From positions 1-22,048 of the IMG/VR virus record IMGVR_UViG_3300008108_005188: 22,048 nt of DNA; one strand, given 5' to 3'. Position 1 is the stretch's first letter. Every line of letters starts with the position of its first letter. A program made the translations under genes and the position numbers. The notes under the pieces were generated by a model. That model did not search any database. It was not told the origin of the DNA and saw nothing but the letters and a program-made list of their open reading frames with translations. Below are positions 1 through 7,763 of this stretch, one piece after another. Origin of the DNA: a virus.

Positions 1-1
1 G

Positions 2-64
2 CTTTGGAATTACTGTCGATTGGTGCGCGAACCACTCCCACCCGACCCGCGGTACCCAGCTTAA
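2..64 (+). CDS. Possible C-terminal end of an upstream gene (partial)
   Basis: The first 60 bases are more GC-rich than the following leader. One frame (codons starting at base 2) is open from the window edge to a TAA at 62-64 and ends in a proline/arginine-rich tail (...EPLPPDPRYPA). Frame 1 is also open, to base 90, so the reading frame is not certain. This may be the tail of a gene that begins outside the window. No function can be read from 20 residues. Confidence 0.25.
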   Translation, partial: LWNYCRLVREPLPPDPRYPA

Positions 65-100
65 TAGTAACTGTGACACAAGCATAATAAAGGAATCACA

Positions 101-538
101 ATGTCAAAACTCTTTGTTTTTTTAGCACTAATCATCGCCATGCCGGCCTGGGCGCAGAAACAGCCCCAATCAAAACTCCATGACTGGTCAGTTACCCGAG
201 TGGTAGACGGAGACACAGTTGAGTTTGCTGCTCCTTGGTTGCCTGACCCGCTGAAGAAAAAACTCAGCGTGAGAGTGTATGGTGTGGATACTCCAGAAAA
301 AGGACATCGTGCCAAATGCGAATCTGAAGCCAAGCGCGGAGCCGCTGCCACTGAGTTTACCAAGGCATTTGTGGCATCTGCCAAAAAAACACAGATAGCA
401 TTGATCGACTGGGACAAGTTTGGTGGCCGTGTGTTGGGTGATGTCATCGTGGATGGTCGTAGCCTGCGTGCCGAATTGATCAAAAACGGTTTTGCCAGAG
501 AATACTATGGTGAAGCCAAACAAAGTTGGTGTAACTGA
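101..538 (+). CDS. Exported thermonuclease-like (SNase family) protein
   Basis: 145 aa. Residues 1-18 form a signal peptide (short Lys-bearing N-end, hydrophobic core, AWA cleavage site before QKQ), so the product should act in the periplasm or outside the cell. The rest matches a staphylococcal nuclease OB-fold: VVDGDT holds the first catalytic Asp, VRVYGVDTPE supplies the Arg, Asp and Glu of the active site, and FGGRVLG the second catalytic Arg. Family members cut DNA and RNA with Ca2+. The ATG has an AAAGGAA Shine-Dalgarno at about 90-96, and a weak promoter-like CATAAT lies at 83-88. In a phage it could degrade extracellular or competing phage DNA, or be cargo from a host; both are inference. 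Domain assignment is secure, role is not. Confidence 0.85.
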   Translation: MSKLFVFLALIIAMPAWAQKQPQSKLHDWSVTRVVDGDTVEFAAPWLPDPLKKKLSVRVYGVDTPEKGHRAKCESEAKRGAAATEFTKAFVASAKKTQIALIDWDKFGGRVLGDVIVDGRSLRAELIKNGFAREYYGEAKQSWCN

Positions 539-550
539 ACAAAATAATCG

Positions 551-595
551 TTGACACGCCGAGGACACTAAGTTAATATTGTATCATTAACTTAG
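551..595 (+). promoter_or_regulatory. Sigma70-type promoter with a perfect 10-bp inverted repeat
   Basis: A consensus -35 TTGACA (551-556) is followed by a 17-nt spacer and TAATAT (574-579). CTAAGTTAAT (568-577) and ATTAACTTAG (586-595) form a perfect 10-bp inverted repeat with an 8-nt centre. The repeat covers the -10 and runs into the Shine-Dalgarno (TTAGGAG, 592-598) of the next gene. It could be a repressor operator, or, if transcription starts upstream, an RNA hairpin that masks the ribosome site. Confidence 0.65.
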
Positions 596-604
596 GAGTC
601 TCAG

Positions 605-868
605 ATGTCACAATCCCGTAATTTTTCCTCGGAACAAAAAGCCAAACTCACACAACTGTTCAACGAAGGCAGCCAGGTCATGCACGAAATTGAAACCTTG
701 ACCGAAGGTCTCAACGACACAGTCAAAGCCATTGCCGAGGAAATGGAAATCAAACCCTCAATCCTCAAAAAGGCCATCAAGATCGCCCACAAGGCCGAGT
801 TTGGTAAAGAGCAACAAGATCACGAACTGTTGGAAAATATTCTGACCACAGTTGGCAAGACTCTGTGA
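605..868 (+). CDS. dsbA: DsbA-like small double-stranded DNA-binding protein
   Basis: 87 aa, helical, highly charged, no membrane segment. Size (T4 DsbA is 89 aa), the layout of a helical N-terminal part (LTQLFNEGSQVMHEIETL), a central KAIAEEMEIKPSILKKAIKIAHK segment resembling a helix-turn-helix, and an acidic C-terminus all recall the T4 dsDNA-binding protein, which binds near late promoters. The match is by pattern, not alignment. ATG at 605 has an AGGAG Shine-Dalgarno at 594-598. It is first in a transcription unit with its own promoter and probable operator, and its TGA overlaps the GTG of the next gene. A basal regulator of phage transcription is likely; another small helical DNA-binding protein is the alternative. 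Confidence 0.55.
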   Translation: MSQSRNFSSEQKAKLTQLFNEGSQVMHEIETLTEGLNDTVKAIAEEMEIKPSILKKAIKIAHKAEFGKEQQDHELLENILTTVGKTL

Positions 869-1173
869 CCAGTACATATGCCCAGTGGCGAAACAGCATT
901 GGGGACTATGTCAAAAACGACTGGAGAGAAAATCCCTTTCGCTTTTGCTTAGAAATGACCGGTTGGGCCATCAGCATAGGCTGTAGTGTTACCTATGCTT
1001 GGACTGTGCCTAACTTGCCGTTCATCCCATTGTACTCTGCTTTTATTACCGGCTGCTTGATTATGGCATGGTGTGCCTACACTCGTGGCAGTTTTGGTAT
1101 CCTGGGAAATTATTTGTTGCTGAGTATTATTGACAGCATAGGACTGATCAAGCTAATTATACAGCAGTCATAA
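865..1173 (+). CDS. Membrane protein of unknown function, GTG start
   Basis: 102 aa. The GTG at 865 overlaps the TGA of the preceding gene (GTGA), so translation is probably coupled. A hydrophilic N-terminal stretch of about 28 residues (rich in Trp, Asn and Arg) is followed by three hydrophobic segments, roughly residues 31-52, 54-72 and 78-98. No enzyme motif is visible. Its place between a DsbA-like gene and the DNA polymerase suggests expression with the replication genes. I do not recognise the family. Confidence 0.65.
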   Translation: MTSTYAQWRNSIGDYVKNDWRENPFRFCLEMTGWAISIGCSVTYAWTVPNLPFIPLYSAFITGCLIMAWCAYTRGSFGILGNYLLLSIIDSIGLIKLIIQQS

Positions 1174-1203
1174 GGTTCGCCGCCTCAAGGCAAGATTGGT
1201 ATT

Positions 1204-1230
1204 TGCACAGCCCAAAGTGTGCATAGGAGA
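1204..1230 (+). promoter_or_regulatory. Hairpin directly ahead of the DNA polymerase ribosome site (candidate translational operator)
   Basis: TGCACA (1204-1209) and TGTGCA (1218-1223) form a 6-bp stem closing an 8-nt loop (GCCCAAAG), and the Shine-Dalgarno AGGAGA follows at 1225-1230. In T4 and RB69 the polymerase gp43 represses its own translation by binding a short hairpin with an 8-nt loop that abuts its Shine-Dalgarno. The geometry here is alike; the loop sequence differs. Autoregulation is inferred. Confidence 0.5.
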
Positions 1231-1236
1231 ACGAAT

Positions 1237-3897
1237 TTGAGTTATGTTGATGCACTACACAGCCGCGATGAAGATCGTATCTATGTAGTAGAGCGTGTAG
1301 CAGGTGCAAGGAGATACGAAGAGTATCCAGCCAACTATATCTTTTACTATGATGATCCGCGTGGCAAATTCCGCAGTGTGTATGACACGCCTGTTGCAAG
1401 ATTCAGCACACGCAACTTTAAAGAATTCCAAAAAGAAATACGCATACAGTCGGGCAAGACCTTGTATGAGCAGGACATCAAGCCTGTGTTGCGATGCCTG
1501 GAAGAAAACTACAAAGGCAAAAAGTCTCCCGAATTGCACGTGGCATTCTTTGACATCGAAACAGGTTTCGATCAAGACAAAGGCTTTGCTGATCCATCAG
1601 ATCCATTCAATCCCATCACAGCCATCAGTGTGTATTTAGACTGGATGGACAAACTGGTCACCTTGGTGGTGCCTCCTGCAGGCATGAGCGATGAAACTGC
1701 TGCCGAGATCGCACAACACTTTGACAACACATTTGTGTTCCGTGATGAAGGTCAGTTGCTGGAAACATTCCTTGATCTCATAGAAGACGCTGATGTGCTG
1801 TCAGGTTGGAACTCAGAAGGCTATGATATCCCTTACACTGTGAATCGTGTGACACGCATACTCAGCCGAGATGACACACGCAAGTTCTGTTTATGGAGCC
1901 AGTTTCCTAAACAGCGCACCTTTGAACGTTTTGGCAAAGAGTCAGAGACCTTTGACTTGATAGGTCGTGTGCATATGGACTATATGCAACTGTACAGGAA
2001 ATACACCTATGAAGAACGGCACAGTTATTCCCTGGACGCCATTGGCGAATATGAACTGGGCGAGCGCAAGTTGGCCTATGAAGGCACGCTGGACAGTTTG
2101 TACAACAAAGATTGGCGTGTGTTCATAGACTACAACAGGCAAGACGTGGCCCTGCTGGCCAAACTGGACAAGAAACTTAAATTCCTAGACTTGGCCAATG
2201 AAATCGCACATGAGAACACGGTGTTACTGCCTACCACAGCAGGCGCAGTGGCTGTGACAGAACAGGCCATCATCAACGAAGCACACGAGCGTGGCCTGGT
2301 GGTGCCCAGCCGCAAACAGCGCCTCACCGACGATGACACAGCAGCCGCAGGTGCGTATGTGGCCTATCCCAAAAAAGGCTTGCACGACTACATTGGTGCG
2401 GTGGACATCAACAGTCTGTATCCTTCGGCCATCCAAGCACTGAACATGGCTCCTGAGACCATTGTTGGTCAATTGAGACCTACCATGACCGACGCACATC
2501 TCAAAAGCAAGATGCTGGCTGGCAATTCATTTGCTGCTGCCTGGGAGAATGTGTTTGGTTCCTTGGAATACACTGCTGTGATGAATCGTGAGCGCGGCAC
2601 AGTGCTCACGGTGGACTGGGAAGATGGCACCAGTCAAGACCTGTCGGCAGCAGAAATTTGGAGCATGATCTTTGACAGCCACACGCCTTACTGCTTGTCA
2701 GCCAATGGCACTATCTTTACCTACGAGCGCGAAGGTGTGGTACCAGGACTGCTGGCACGCTGGTACAAAGAGCGTAAAGAACTGCAGAAGAATCTCAAAG
2801 AAGCCAAAACCAAAGAAGACATTGAGTTCTGGGACAAGAGACAGTTGGTAAAAAAGATCAACTTGAATTCACTGTACGGTGCTATTCTCAATCCTGGCTG
2901 TAGGTTTTTTGACAAACGCATTGGGCAGTCAACCACACTGGTAGGTCGGCAAATTGCACGCCACATGGCTGCGTTTATCAACGAAGCAGTCACAGGCCGG
3001 TATGATCACGTGGGCGATGCCATTATCTACGGTGACACTGATTCCTGTTACTTTTCTGCGTATTCTACACTGAAGCCGCAGATTGATGCCGGAGACATAG
3101 CCTGGGACAAAGACACTGCCATACAGATCTATGATACCATCGCTGATCAACTGAATGATTCATTTCCTGGCTTCATGGAACAGGCATTCCACTGTCGCAG
3201 AGATCACGGTGAGATCATACGTGGTGGTAGAGAACTGGTGGCCATCAAGGGACTTTACATCACCAAAAAGCGTTATGCGGTCATGATCTATGACAAAGAA
3301 GGCAAGCGCAAGGATGTCAACGGTGAACCCGGACAGATCAAAGCCATGGGCCTGGATCTCAAACGTGCTGACACTCCCAAGGTCATACAAGAGTTCTTGC
3401 TACATCTGCTGACTCACGTGTTGCAGGGTTCGGACAAGGACTGGGTGATCAACGAAGTCAAAGAGTTCAAAATCAAGTTCACAGAAAGACCTGCCTGGGA
3501 AAAAGGGTCGCCCAAGCGTGTGAACAACTTGACCAAGTTCGTCAAAGAAGAAGAGCGACTGGGTCGAGCTAATATGCCAGGCCACGTGCGTGCTTCAATG
3601 AATTGGAATAACCTCAGACGAATGCATAGCGACAAGTACAGTCTACAGATCGTGGACGGTATGAAAGTGATTGTGTGCAAACTCAAAAGCAATCCGCTAA
3701 ACTTCACATCTGTGGCCTATCCCACTGACCAACTGCATTTGCCGCAGTGGTTTCGAGATTTGCCTTTTGATGATGCTGCCATGGAGACCACTGTGATCGA
3801 CGAAAAGGTGGAAAACCTGCTGGGTGTGATGAATTGGGACTTGGCCAGTAACACGCAGATCAATTCAACCTTTGATAATCTTTTTAGTTTTGATTAA
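1237..3897 (+). CDS. 43: Family B DNA polymerase, T4 gp43 type
   Basis: 886 aa from a TTG start at 1237, chosen because AGGAGA lies 6 nt upstream; an in-frame GTG at 1219 falls inside the upstream hairpin. The 3'-5' exonuclease motifs are intact: DIE (residues 106-108), N192...D197 in GWNSEGYD, and Y299NRQD303. Polymerase motifs follow in order: A DINSLYPS (390-397), B KKINLNSLYG (about 539-548), C YGDTDS (598-603). The last residues, FDNLFSFD, resemble the clamp-binding tail of T4/RB69 gp43 (LFDMFDF). It copies the phage genome with proofreading, working with the clamp encoded just downstream. No intein or frameshift is seen. Confidence 0.97.
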   Translation: MSYVDALHSRDEDRIYVVERVAGARRYEEYPANYIFYYDDPRGKFRSVYDTPVARFSTRNFKEFQKEIRIQSGKTLYEQDIKPVLRCLEENYKGKKSPELHVAFFDIETGFDQDKGFADPSDPFNPITAISVYLDWMDKLVTLVVPPAGMSDETAAEIAQHFDNTFVFRDEGQLLETFLDLIEDADVLSGWNSEGYDIPYTVNRVTRILSRDDTRKFCLWSQFPKQRTFERFGKESETFDLIGRVHMDYMQLYRKYTYEERHSYSLDAIGEYELGERKLAYEGTLDSLYNKDWRVFIDYNRQDVALLAKLDKKLKFLDLANEIAHENTVLLPTTAGAVAVTEQAIINEAHERGLVVPSRKQRLTDDDTAAAGAYVAYPKKGLHDYIGAVDINSLYPSAIQALNMAPETIVGQLRPTMTDAHLKSKMLAGNSFAAAWENVFGSLEYTAVMNRERGTVLTVDWEDGTSQDLSAAEIWSMIFDSHTPYCLSANGTIFTYEREGVVPGLLARWYKERKELQKNLKEAKTKEDIEFWDKRQLVKKINLNSLYGAILNPGCRFFDKRIGQSTTLVGRQIARHMAAFINEAVTGRYDHVGDAIIYGDTDSCYFSAYSTLKPQIDAGDIAWDKDTAIQIYDTIADQLNDSFPGFMEQAFHCRRDHGEIIRGGRELVAIKGLYITKKRYAVMIYDKEGKRKDVNGEPGQIKAMGLDLKRADTPKVIQEFLLHLLTHVLQGSDKDWVINEVKEFKIKFTERPAWEKGSPKRVNNLTKFVKEEERLGRANMPGHVRASMNWNNLRRMHSDKYSLQIVDGMKVIVCKLKSNPLNFTSVAYPTDQLHLPQWFRDLPFDDAAMETTVIDEKVENLLGVMNWDLASNTQINSTFDNLFSFD

Positions 3898-3905
3898 AAA
3901 AGTCA

Positions 3906-3939
3906 TTGAAATCTATCATTTTTTGCTGTACAATCTAAA
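3906..3939 (+). promoter_or_regulatory. Promoter of the clamp gene: sigma70-type plus overlapping TAAATA element
   Basis: TTGAAA (3906-3911), a 17-nt spacer, and TACAAT (3929-3934) make a good sigma70 promoter. A TAAATA element at about 3935-3940, like the core of T4-type late promoters (TATAAATA), directly abuts it. The clamp ATG at 3961 keeps a clear AAGGAG Shine-Dalgarno (about 3950-3955), so this unit has a normal leader. Confidence 0.6.
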
Positions 3940-3960
3940 TATACCTCACAAGGAGAAGCA

Positions 3961-4698
3961 ATGAGCATCAAAGACACACTACAAGACATCGTGGAGCATA
4001 CGCACAAGCTAGGCAACATTGATGTGGTAAAAATCACAGGCACAGACAAATCCACTGATTTGGAAGGACTCAGCGAAGACAAATCCGTGGTATTGCAGGC
4101 CGCTTTCAAAACGCCGGTGGCCGAGTTTATTGGCACACTGGGTATGCCCAATCTTGGCAAACTCAGCACACTGTTAAATCTGGAAGTGTATCGCGAGCAC
4201 GCCAAGATCACTATCACACAGCGTGATCGCAACGGCGAAAAGATCCTAGACAGCATACACTTTGAAAACAAAGACAGCGACTTCAAAAATGACTATCGCT
4301 TCATGGCGCCGGAACTGGCCAATGAGAAGCTCAAAAAGGTCACGTTCAAAGAGCCTGTTTGGGATCTGGCATTCGAACCCACCATCGCCGGAGTGCAAAG
4401 ACTCAAAATGCAAGCATCGGCCAACTCCGAAGAGCCGCTGTTCACTGCCAAAACTGAAAAAGAAGATTTGATGTTTTACTTTGGCGATCACTCAACACAC
4501 GCTGGTAACTTTGTGTTCCATCCTGGCTGCGGCAACAAACTCAGCCGCGCCTGGAGTTTTCCTGTGAAACAGGTTATTTCCATCTTGGACCTGGTAGGCG
4601 ACAAGAAAGTGCATATCGCATCCGCAGGTGCTGCCATGATCACAGTTGATTCAGGTATCGCTGTGTACAAATACATTTTGCCGGCACAGACCAAATGA
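3961..4698 (+). CDS. 45: Sliding clamp, gp45-like processivity factor
   Basis: 245 aa, close to T4 gp45 (228 aa). There are no catalytic motifs. Alternating beta-strand pattern, the FKTPVAEFIGTLGMPNLGKLSTLL segment near residues 48-71 (compare the 'YDLNGFLGILSLV' helix of gp45), and the closing VDSGIAVYKYILPA strand fit a two-domain trimeric clamp subunit. It should encircle DNA and tether the polymerase, and in T4 also activates late transcription. The gene directly follows the polymerase, whose tail looks like a clamp-binding peptide. ATG 3961 has AAGGAG 5-6 nt upstream. No clamp-loader genes are in the window. Assignment rests on pattern and position. Confidence 0.75.
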   Translation: MSIKDTLQDIVEHTHKLGNIDVVKITGTDKSTDLEGLSEDKSVVLQAAFKTPVAEFIGTLGMPNLGKLSTLLNLEVYREHAKITITQRDRNGEKILDSIHFENKDSDFKNDYRFMAPELANEKLKKVTFKEPVWDLAFEPTIAGVQRLKMQASANSEEPLFTAKTEKEDLMFYFGDHSTHAGNFVFHPGCGNKLSRAWSFPVKQVISILDLVGDKKVHIASAGAAMITVDSGIAVYKYILPAQTK

Positions 4699-4814
4699 CA
4701 GACTTAATCTACGGTTTGATATTGTCCGGTGTGACGTTTGTTGGCATCATGGCACTGGTCATCGTGATTGGTAGAACCATTGGACGACTGTTTGGCCCTA
4801 GAGAAGATAGATGA
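4695..4814 (+). CDS. 39-aa single-pass membrane peptide
   Basis: A 40-codon ORF (39 aa) that exactly fills the space between clamp and dpdA. Its ATG overlaps the clamp TGA (ATGA, 4695-4698) and its TGA overlaps the dpdA ATG (4811-4814). Residues 4-27 are one hydrophobic helix (LIYGLILSGVTFVGIMALVI), followed by a basic tail (GRTIGRLFGPREDR). The precise double overlap makes it very likely translated. Function unknown; it sits in the replication/DNA-modification run. Confidence 0.7.
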   Translation: MTDLIYGLILSGVTFVGIMALVIVIGRTIGRLFGPREDR

Positions 4815-6304
4815 CTGAGCGTGATGATTTAACTGCCAAGCAAAAGGACTATGCGGTTTTCTTGCCGGCTATCTCGGGATTCTATGCCACATTCATAGGC
4901 AAGCAAAGAGATCCTGCAAATGGTCCTTATGTGGATCCTGCTAGGTTTCCACCTGGCATGACTGACATGGAGCAGTTGAACTGGCTCAATGCCAAGAAAA
5001 GCATATTCCCTTATCGTTACAGTCTTTACTCCGGAGGACACGCCAATCTTGATCTGGCCAAACAGGACTGGTCCGAAGACATGGTTAGGAATCGCATCGA
5101 CTCAGATCCTGATACTGTGATACTGGGCGACTCCGGAGGATTCCAGATTGCCAAGGGAAAGTGGGAAGGTGATTGGCGTGCCGGATCCGGCTGTGCGCGG
5201 GCACAAAAATACAGAGAATCCAGTCTGCGTTGGTTGGATAATATTTCTAACTATGCCATGACCTTGGATATTCCCACTTGGGTCATACACGATCGCGAAG
5301 CCAACAGCAAGGTTGGAAACTTCCAGTCAGGGCAAGAACTGGTAGATGCCACCAAGTACAACAACGACTTCTTTATGGCCAATCGCCGCGGCATCAACAA
5401 CGGTGGCACACGCATATTGAATGTGTTGCAAGGTGACAATCATCGTGCTGCCGATGATTGGTATGATACCATGAAACATTACTCGGATCCTGGTCGCTAT
5501 CCCACAACACATTTCAATGGCTGGGCCATGGGTGGACAAAACATGGCCGATATGGAACTGATACTGCGCCGATTGGTTACCTTACGCTATGACGGATTGT
5601 TACAACAAGGCGTTCATGATTGGATGCACTTTTTAGGCATCAGTAAACTAGAGTGGAGTTGCCTACTCACAGACATACAGCGTGCCATCAGGCGCCATGT
5701 CAATGCCAACTTTACCATCAGTTATGACTGTGCAAGCCCATTCCTGGCCACTGCCAACGGTCAGGTCTATTACGAAAGTATTTTCGAGCACGATGGCAGA
5801 TTCAGTTATCGTATGGCTCCTTCAGCCGATGACAAGAAATATTCCACAGATACCAGACCCTGGGGCACAGGTGTCATAGCCGATGGCATCTATGAACGTT
5901 GGGAAGATTCGCCGGTGAGCCAAATGCTTCGTATGCGAGATATTTGCATATACCGACCGGGCGATCTAAATAAAGTAGGCAAGGAAGGCAACACATCGTG
6001 GGACAGTTTCAGTTACGCACTTCTCATGGCACATAATGTTTGGACACATATCCGCGCCACGCAGGAAGCCAACCGGCGTTATGATTCAGGTGTGATACCA
6101 GAGATGTTGCGCAATCAGATCAGCGGAGACACTTTCCGTGACATAGTAGAAAGGATTTTTTCTGCGCCCACCCAAGATGATAGCCTGGCCATCATTGATC
6201 ATTATCACAGTTACTGGATGGAGATCATTGGTGTAAGGGGATTCAAAGGCAAAAAGGCCAAAAACGCCAACACTAAATTTAATGAACTTTTTACCATTAG
6301 TTAG
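4811..6304 (+). CDS. dpdA: DpdA-like DNA 7-deazaguanine transglycosylase (TGT superfamily)
   Basis: 497 aa. Core tRNA-guanine-transglycosylase features appear in order: GDSGGFQ with the catalytic-type Asp107, LDIP at 152-155, NVLQGD (204-209) in the position of VQGG, GWAMGG (237-242) like the GYAIGG turn, and SYDCASP with Asp306 where TGTs carry the second catalytic Asp. The usual CxCxxC zinc site is not evident, unlike tRNA TGTs. Phage DpdA proteins belong to this superfamily and swap guanine in DNA for a 7-deazaguanine base. FolE, QueD, QueE and a YhhQ-like transporter in the same window support a DNA role rather than tRNA. The start overlaps the preceding peptide (ATGA). Substrate base and sequence specificity cannot be read. 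Confidence 0.85.
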   Translation: MTERDDLTAKQKDYAVFLPAISGFYATFIGKQRDPANGPYVDPARFPPGMTDMEQLNWLNAKKSIFPYRYSLYSGGHANLDLAKQDWSEDMVRNRIDSDPDTVILGDSGGFQIAKGKWEGDWRAGSGCARAQKYRESSLRWLDNISNYAMTLDIPTWVIHDREANSKVGNFQSGQELVDATKYNNDFFMANRRGINNGGTRILNVLQGDNHRAADDWYDTMKHYSDPGRYPTTHFNGWAMGGQNMADMELILRRLVTLRYDGLLQQGVHDWMHFLGISKLEWSCLLTDIQRAIRRHVNANFTISYDCASPFLATANGQVYYESIFEHDGRFSYRMAPSADDKKYSTDTRPWGTGVIADGIYERWEDSPVSQMLRMRDICIYRPGDLNKVGKEGNTSWDSFSYALLMAHNVWTHIRATQEANRRYDSGVIPEMLRNQISGDTFRDIVERIFSAPTQDDSLAIIDHYHSYWMEIIGVRGFKGKKAKNANTKFNELFTIS

Positions 6305-6313
6305 GAGATAGAG

Positions 6314-6514
6314 GTGTACGAAAATCGTATCAAACATTTGGAAGAGATGCACAGGATCCTGGACAAAAAGATTGATGTAATGGAAAAAACTGGTACCTTC
6401 GAAGACAATCAATTGCACGAAATGAAGAAACAAAGGTTGCTATACAGAGACGAACTTGCTAAACTAAGAAGATTACAACACGACATAGATCAAGAGGTTG
6501 GTCACGATGATTAG
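6314..6514 (+). CDS. DUF465 (YdcH)-like small coiled-coil protein
   Basis: 66 aa from a GTG with AGGAG 6 nt upstream; the Shine-Dalgarno overlaps the dpdA stop. The sequence RIKHLEEMHRILDKKIDVMEK ... LHEMKKQRLLYRDELAKLRR is a two-helix coiled-coil hairpin with the pattern of the DUF465/YdcH family, common in proteobacteria and some of their phages. No catalytic residues. Function unknown; an adaptor or structural role is guessed from the fold. Confidence 0.65.
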   Translation: MYENRIKHLEEMHRILDKKIDVMEKTGTFEDNQLHEMKKQRLLYRDELAKLRRLQHDIDQEVGHDD

Positions 6515-7013
6515 ACAAGGCCACGAATCGGCTGATTTCTTCTTTGGCGAAGAAGTTGAACACACTCCTGCACTGGGCCGGCCGACTTTGTTTGTTATAG
6601 GCTATCGCACTGTGGAAGAGATCGAAGCCAAATTGGACATACCTCGCACAGTGGATCATATCTTCTTTGGTGCCAATGATAGTTATCGGCCCAAGACCAC
6701 ACAGGATTATGTGGCATGGGAAACGGTCATTGAAACATTTTTAGATCGCGGCTTTTGGTGCAGTCTGGACATACCCTTTGAATATGTACAGCAGTTTCAC
6801 GAAGGTGGTCTGTGCGAGCGTGATCGATTCATTCCCATTATCAAAGTACCGGTTCCTCGCATCAGACTTTGGAACTACAATACCTGCGTTAAAATCGACG
6901 ACGAAGATTTTGCAGCCACCAATCCAGGTGTATGGGTGCATCCTTTACACGATCTCATGCGTAGATCACGATTCACCGACTGGAGCAAATACGAAAAGGA
7001 CGAAATAGTATGA
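6507..7013 (+). CDS. Uncharacterised phage protein
   Basis: 168 aa. ATG 6507 lies inside the end of the preceding gene with GAGG 9 nt upstream; a TTG at 6498 is possible but has no better site. The protein is mixed alpha/beta with many aromatics (FFFGEE, HIFFGANDSY, FWCSLDIPFEYV, WVHPLHDLM). Repeated aspartates and a VPRIRLWNYNTCVKIDDEDF segment are visible, but no motif I can assign. It is tightly coupled on both sides (its TGA overlaps the next ATG), between dpdA and the glycosyltransferase, so a role in DNA modification is possible but unproven. Confidence 0.6.
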   Translation: MIRQGHESADFFFGEEVEHTPALGRPTLFVIGYRTVEEIEAKLDIPRTVDHIFFGANDSYRPKTTQDYVAWETVIETFLDRGFWCSLDIPFEYVQQFHEGGLCERDRFIPIIKVPVPRIRLWNYNTCVKIDDEDFAATNPGVWVHPLHDLMRRSRFTDWSKYEKDEIV

Positions 7014-7540
7014 ACACACAAAGACAACTCAGCCTCATAGAACAACAACAGCGCATAAGTAATCATGCACAGCGAATGATCTGGGTCACTTTCACACGTG
7101 AAGGTATCCACCGCTACCCAGCAGCGGCCACTGATCCCAAGTTGGCCACAGGTGATGAATATGATGTATCGTTTCTTGCTAGTCCTCATCGTCACATTTT
7201 CCATTTCCGGGTGTCAATCGCTGTTATGCACGACGACCGCGATATCGAGTTCATCCAGTTCAAACGCTGGCTCTTGTCAATGTACTCGCCATCCGGATCC
7301 CTGGGTTCAGAGTTGTCTGATCGGGCCGTTTCCCGTGATCCGGATGGAACTGAACTGGCACGAACCTCTCAACTGGAACTCAACAACCGAAGCTGCGAAA
7401 TGATCGCAGAAGAGTTGTATCATAAAATAGCCCAAAGATATCCCGACCGAGACATTGAAATTGAAGTCTCGGAGGATAATGAGAACGGATGCAGAATCCG
7501 TTATAACACCACCATGCCACATCAATCAGTGAGGATCTAA
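7010..7540 (+). CDS. Uncharacterised protein
   Basis: 176 aa, ATGA overlap with the preceding gene. Soluble and mixed charge; the N-terminal helix is Gln-rich (RQLSLIEQQQRIS), the middle contains FHFRVSIAVMHDDRDIEFIQFKRWL, and the C-terminal part has a helix-strand-strand run (ELYHKIAQRYPDRDIEIEVSEDNENGCRIRY). No signal peptide, membrane segment or recognised catalytic motif. Operon position suggests co-expression with dpdA. Confidence 0.6.
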   Translation: MNTQRQLSLIEQQQRISNHAQRMIWVTFTREGIHRYPAAATDPKLATGDEYDVSFLASPHRHIFHFRVSIAVMHDDRDIEFIQFKRWLLSMYSPSGSLGSELSDRAVSRDPDGTELARTSQLELNNRSCEMIAEELYHKIAQRYPDRDIEIEVSEDNENGCRIRYNTTMPHQSVRI

Positions 7541-7541
7541 A

Positions 7542-7763
7542 ATGGCAAAGTTCACAATCAAACATAATCCGCGTACTACACAGGTCTTGGACGACCTTGA
7601 ACTATATCTGGATTTTTGCCGCAAGGCTGGATACAAGTTTGACGAAAAGGACTTGTACAACTACAAGGCCTATCCATATCAACAGTATTTGAAATGTCAG
7701 CAGGGTAAGAATTACAAAGACCAGTGGTCCGAAGATGCTCGTAGACTAGGGTGTGCCATCTGA
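7542..7763 (+). CDS. Small tyrosine- and lysine-rich protein, unknown
   Basis: 73 aa, ATG at 7542 one base after the previous stop, with GAGGATC as ribosome site. Contains LDDLELYLDFCRKAGYKFDEKDLYNYKAYPYQQYLKCQQGKN; two Cys residues but no paired Cys motif. Its TGA (7761-7763) shares one base with the next ATG. Function unknown. Confidence 0.55.
   Translation: MAKFTIKHNPRTTQVLDDLELYLDFCRKAGYKFDEKDLYNYKAYPYQQYLKCQQGKNYKDQWSEDARRLGCAI

Noticed and set aside
188-568. 126-aa and other long - strand frames in the first kilobase
   Set aside because: Antisense to the SNase gene and unlike any protein pattern I know.
5966-5971. TAAATA inside dpdA, and another at about 18541 in the exonuclease gene
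   Set aside because: Both are deep within coding regions and far from any start; treated as chance.
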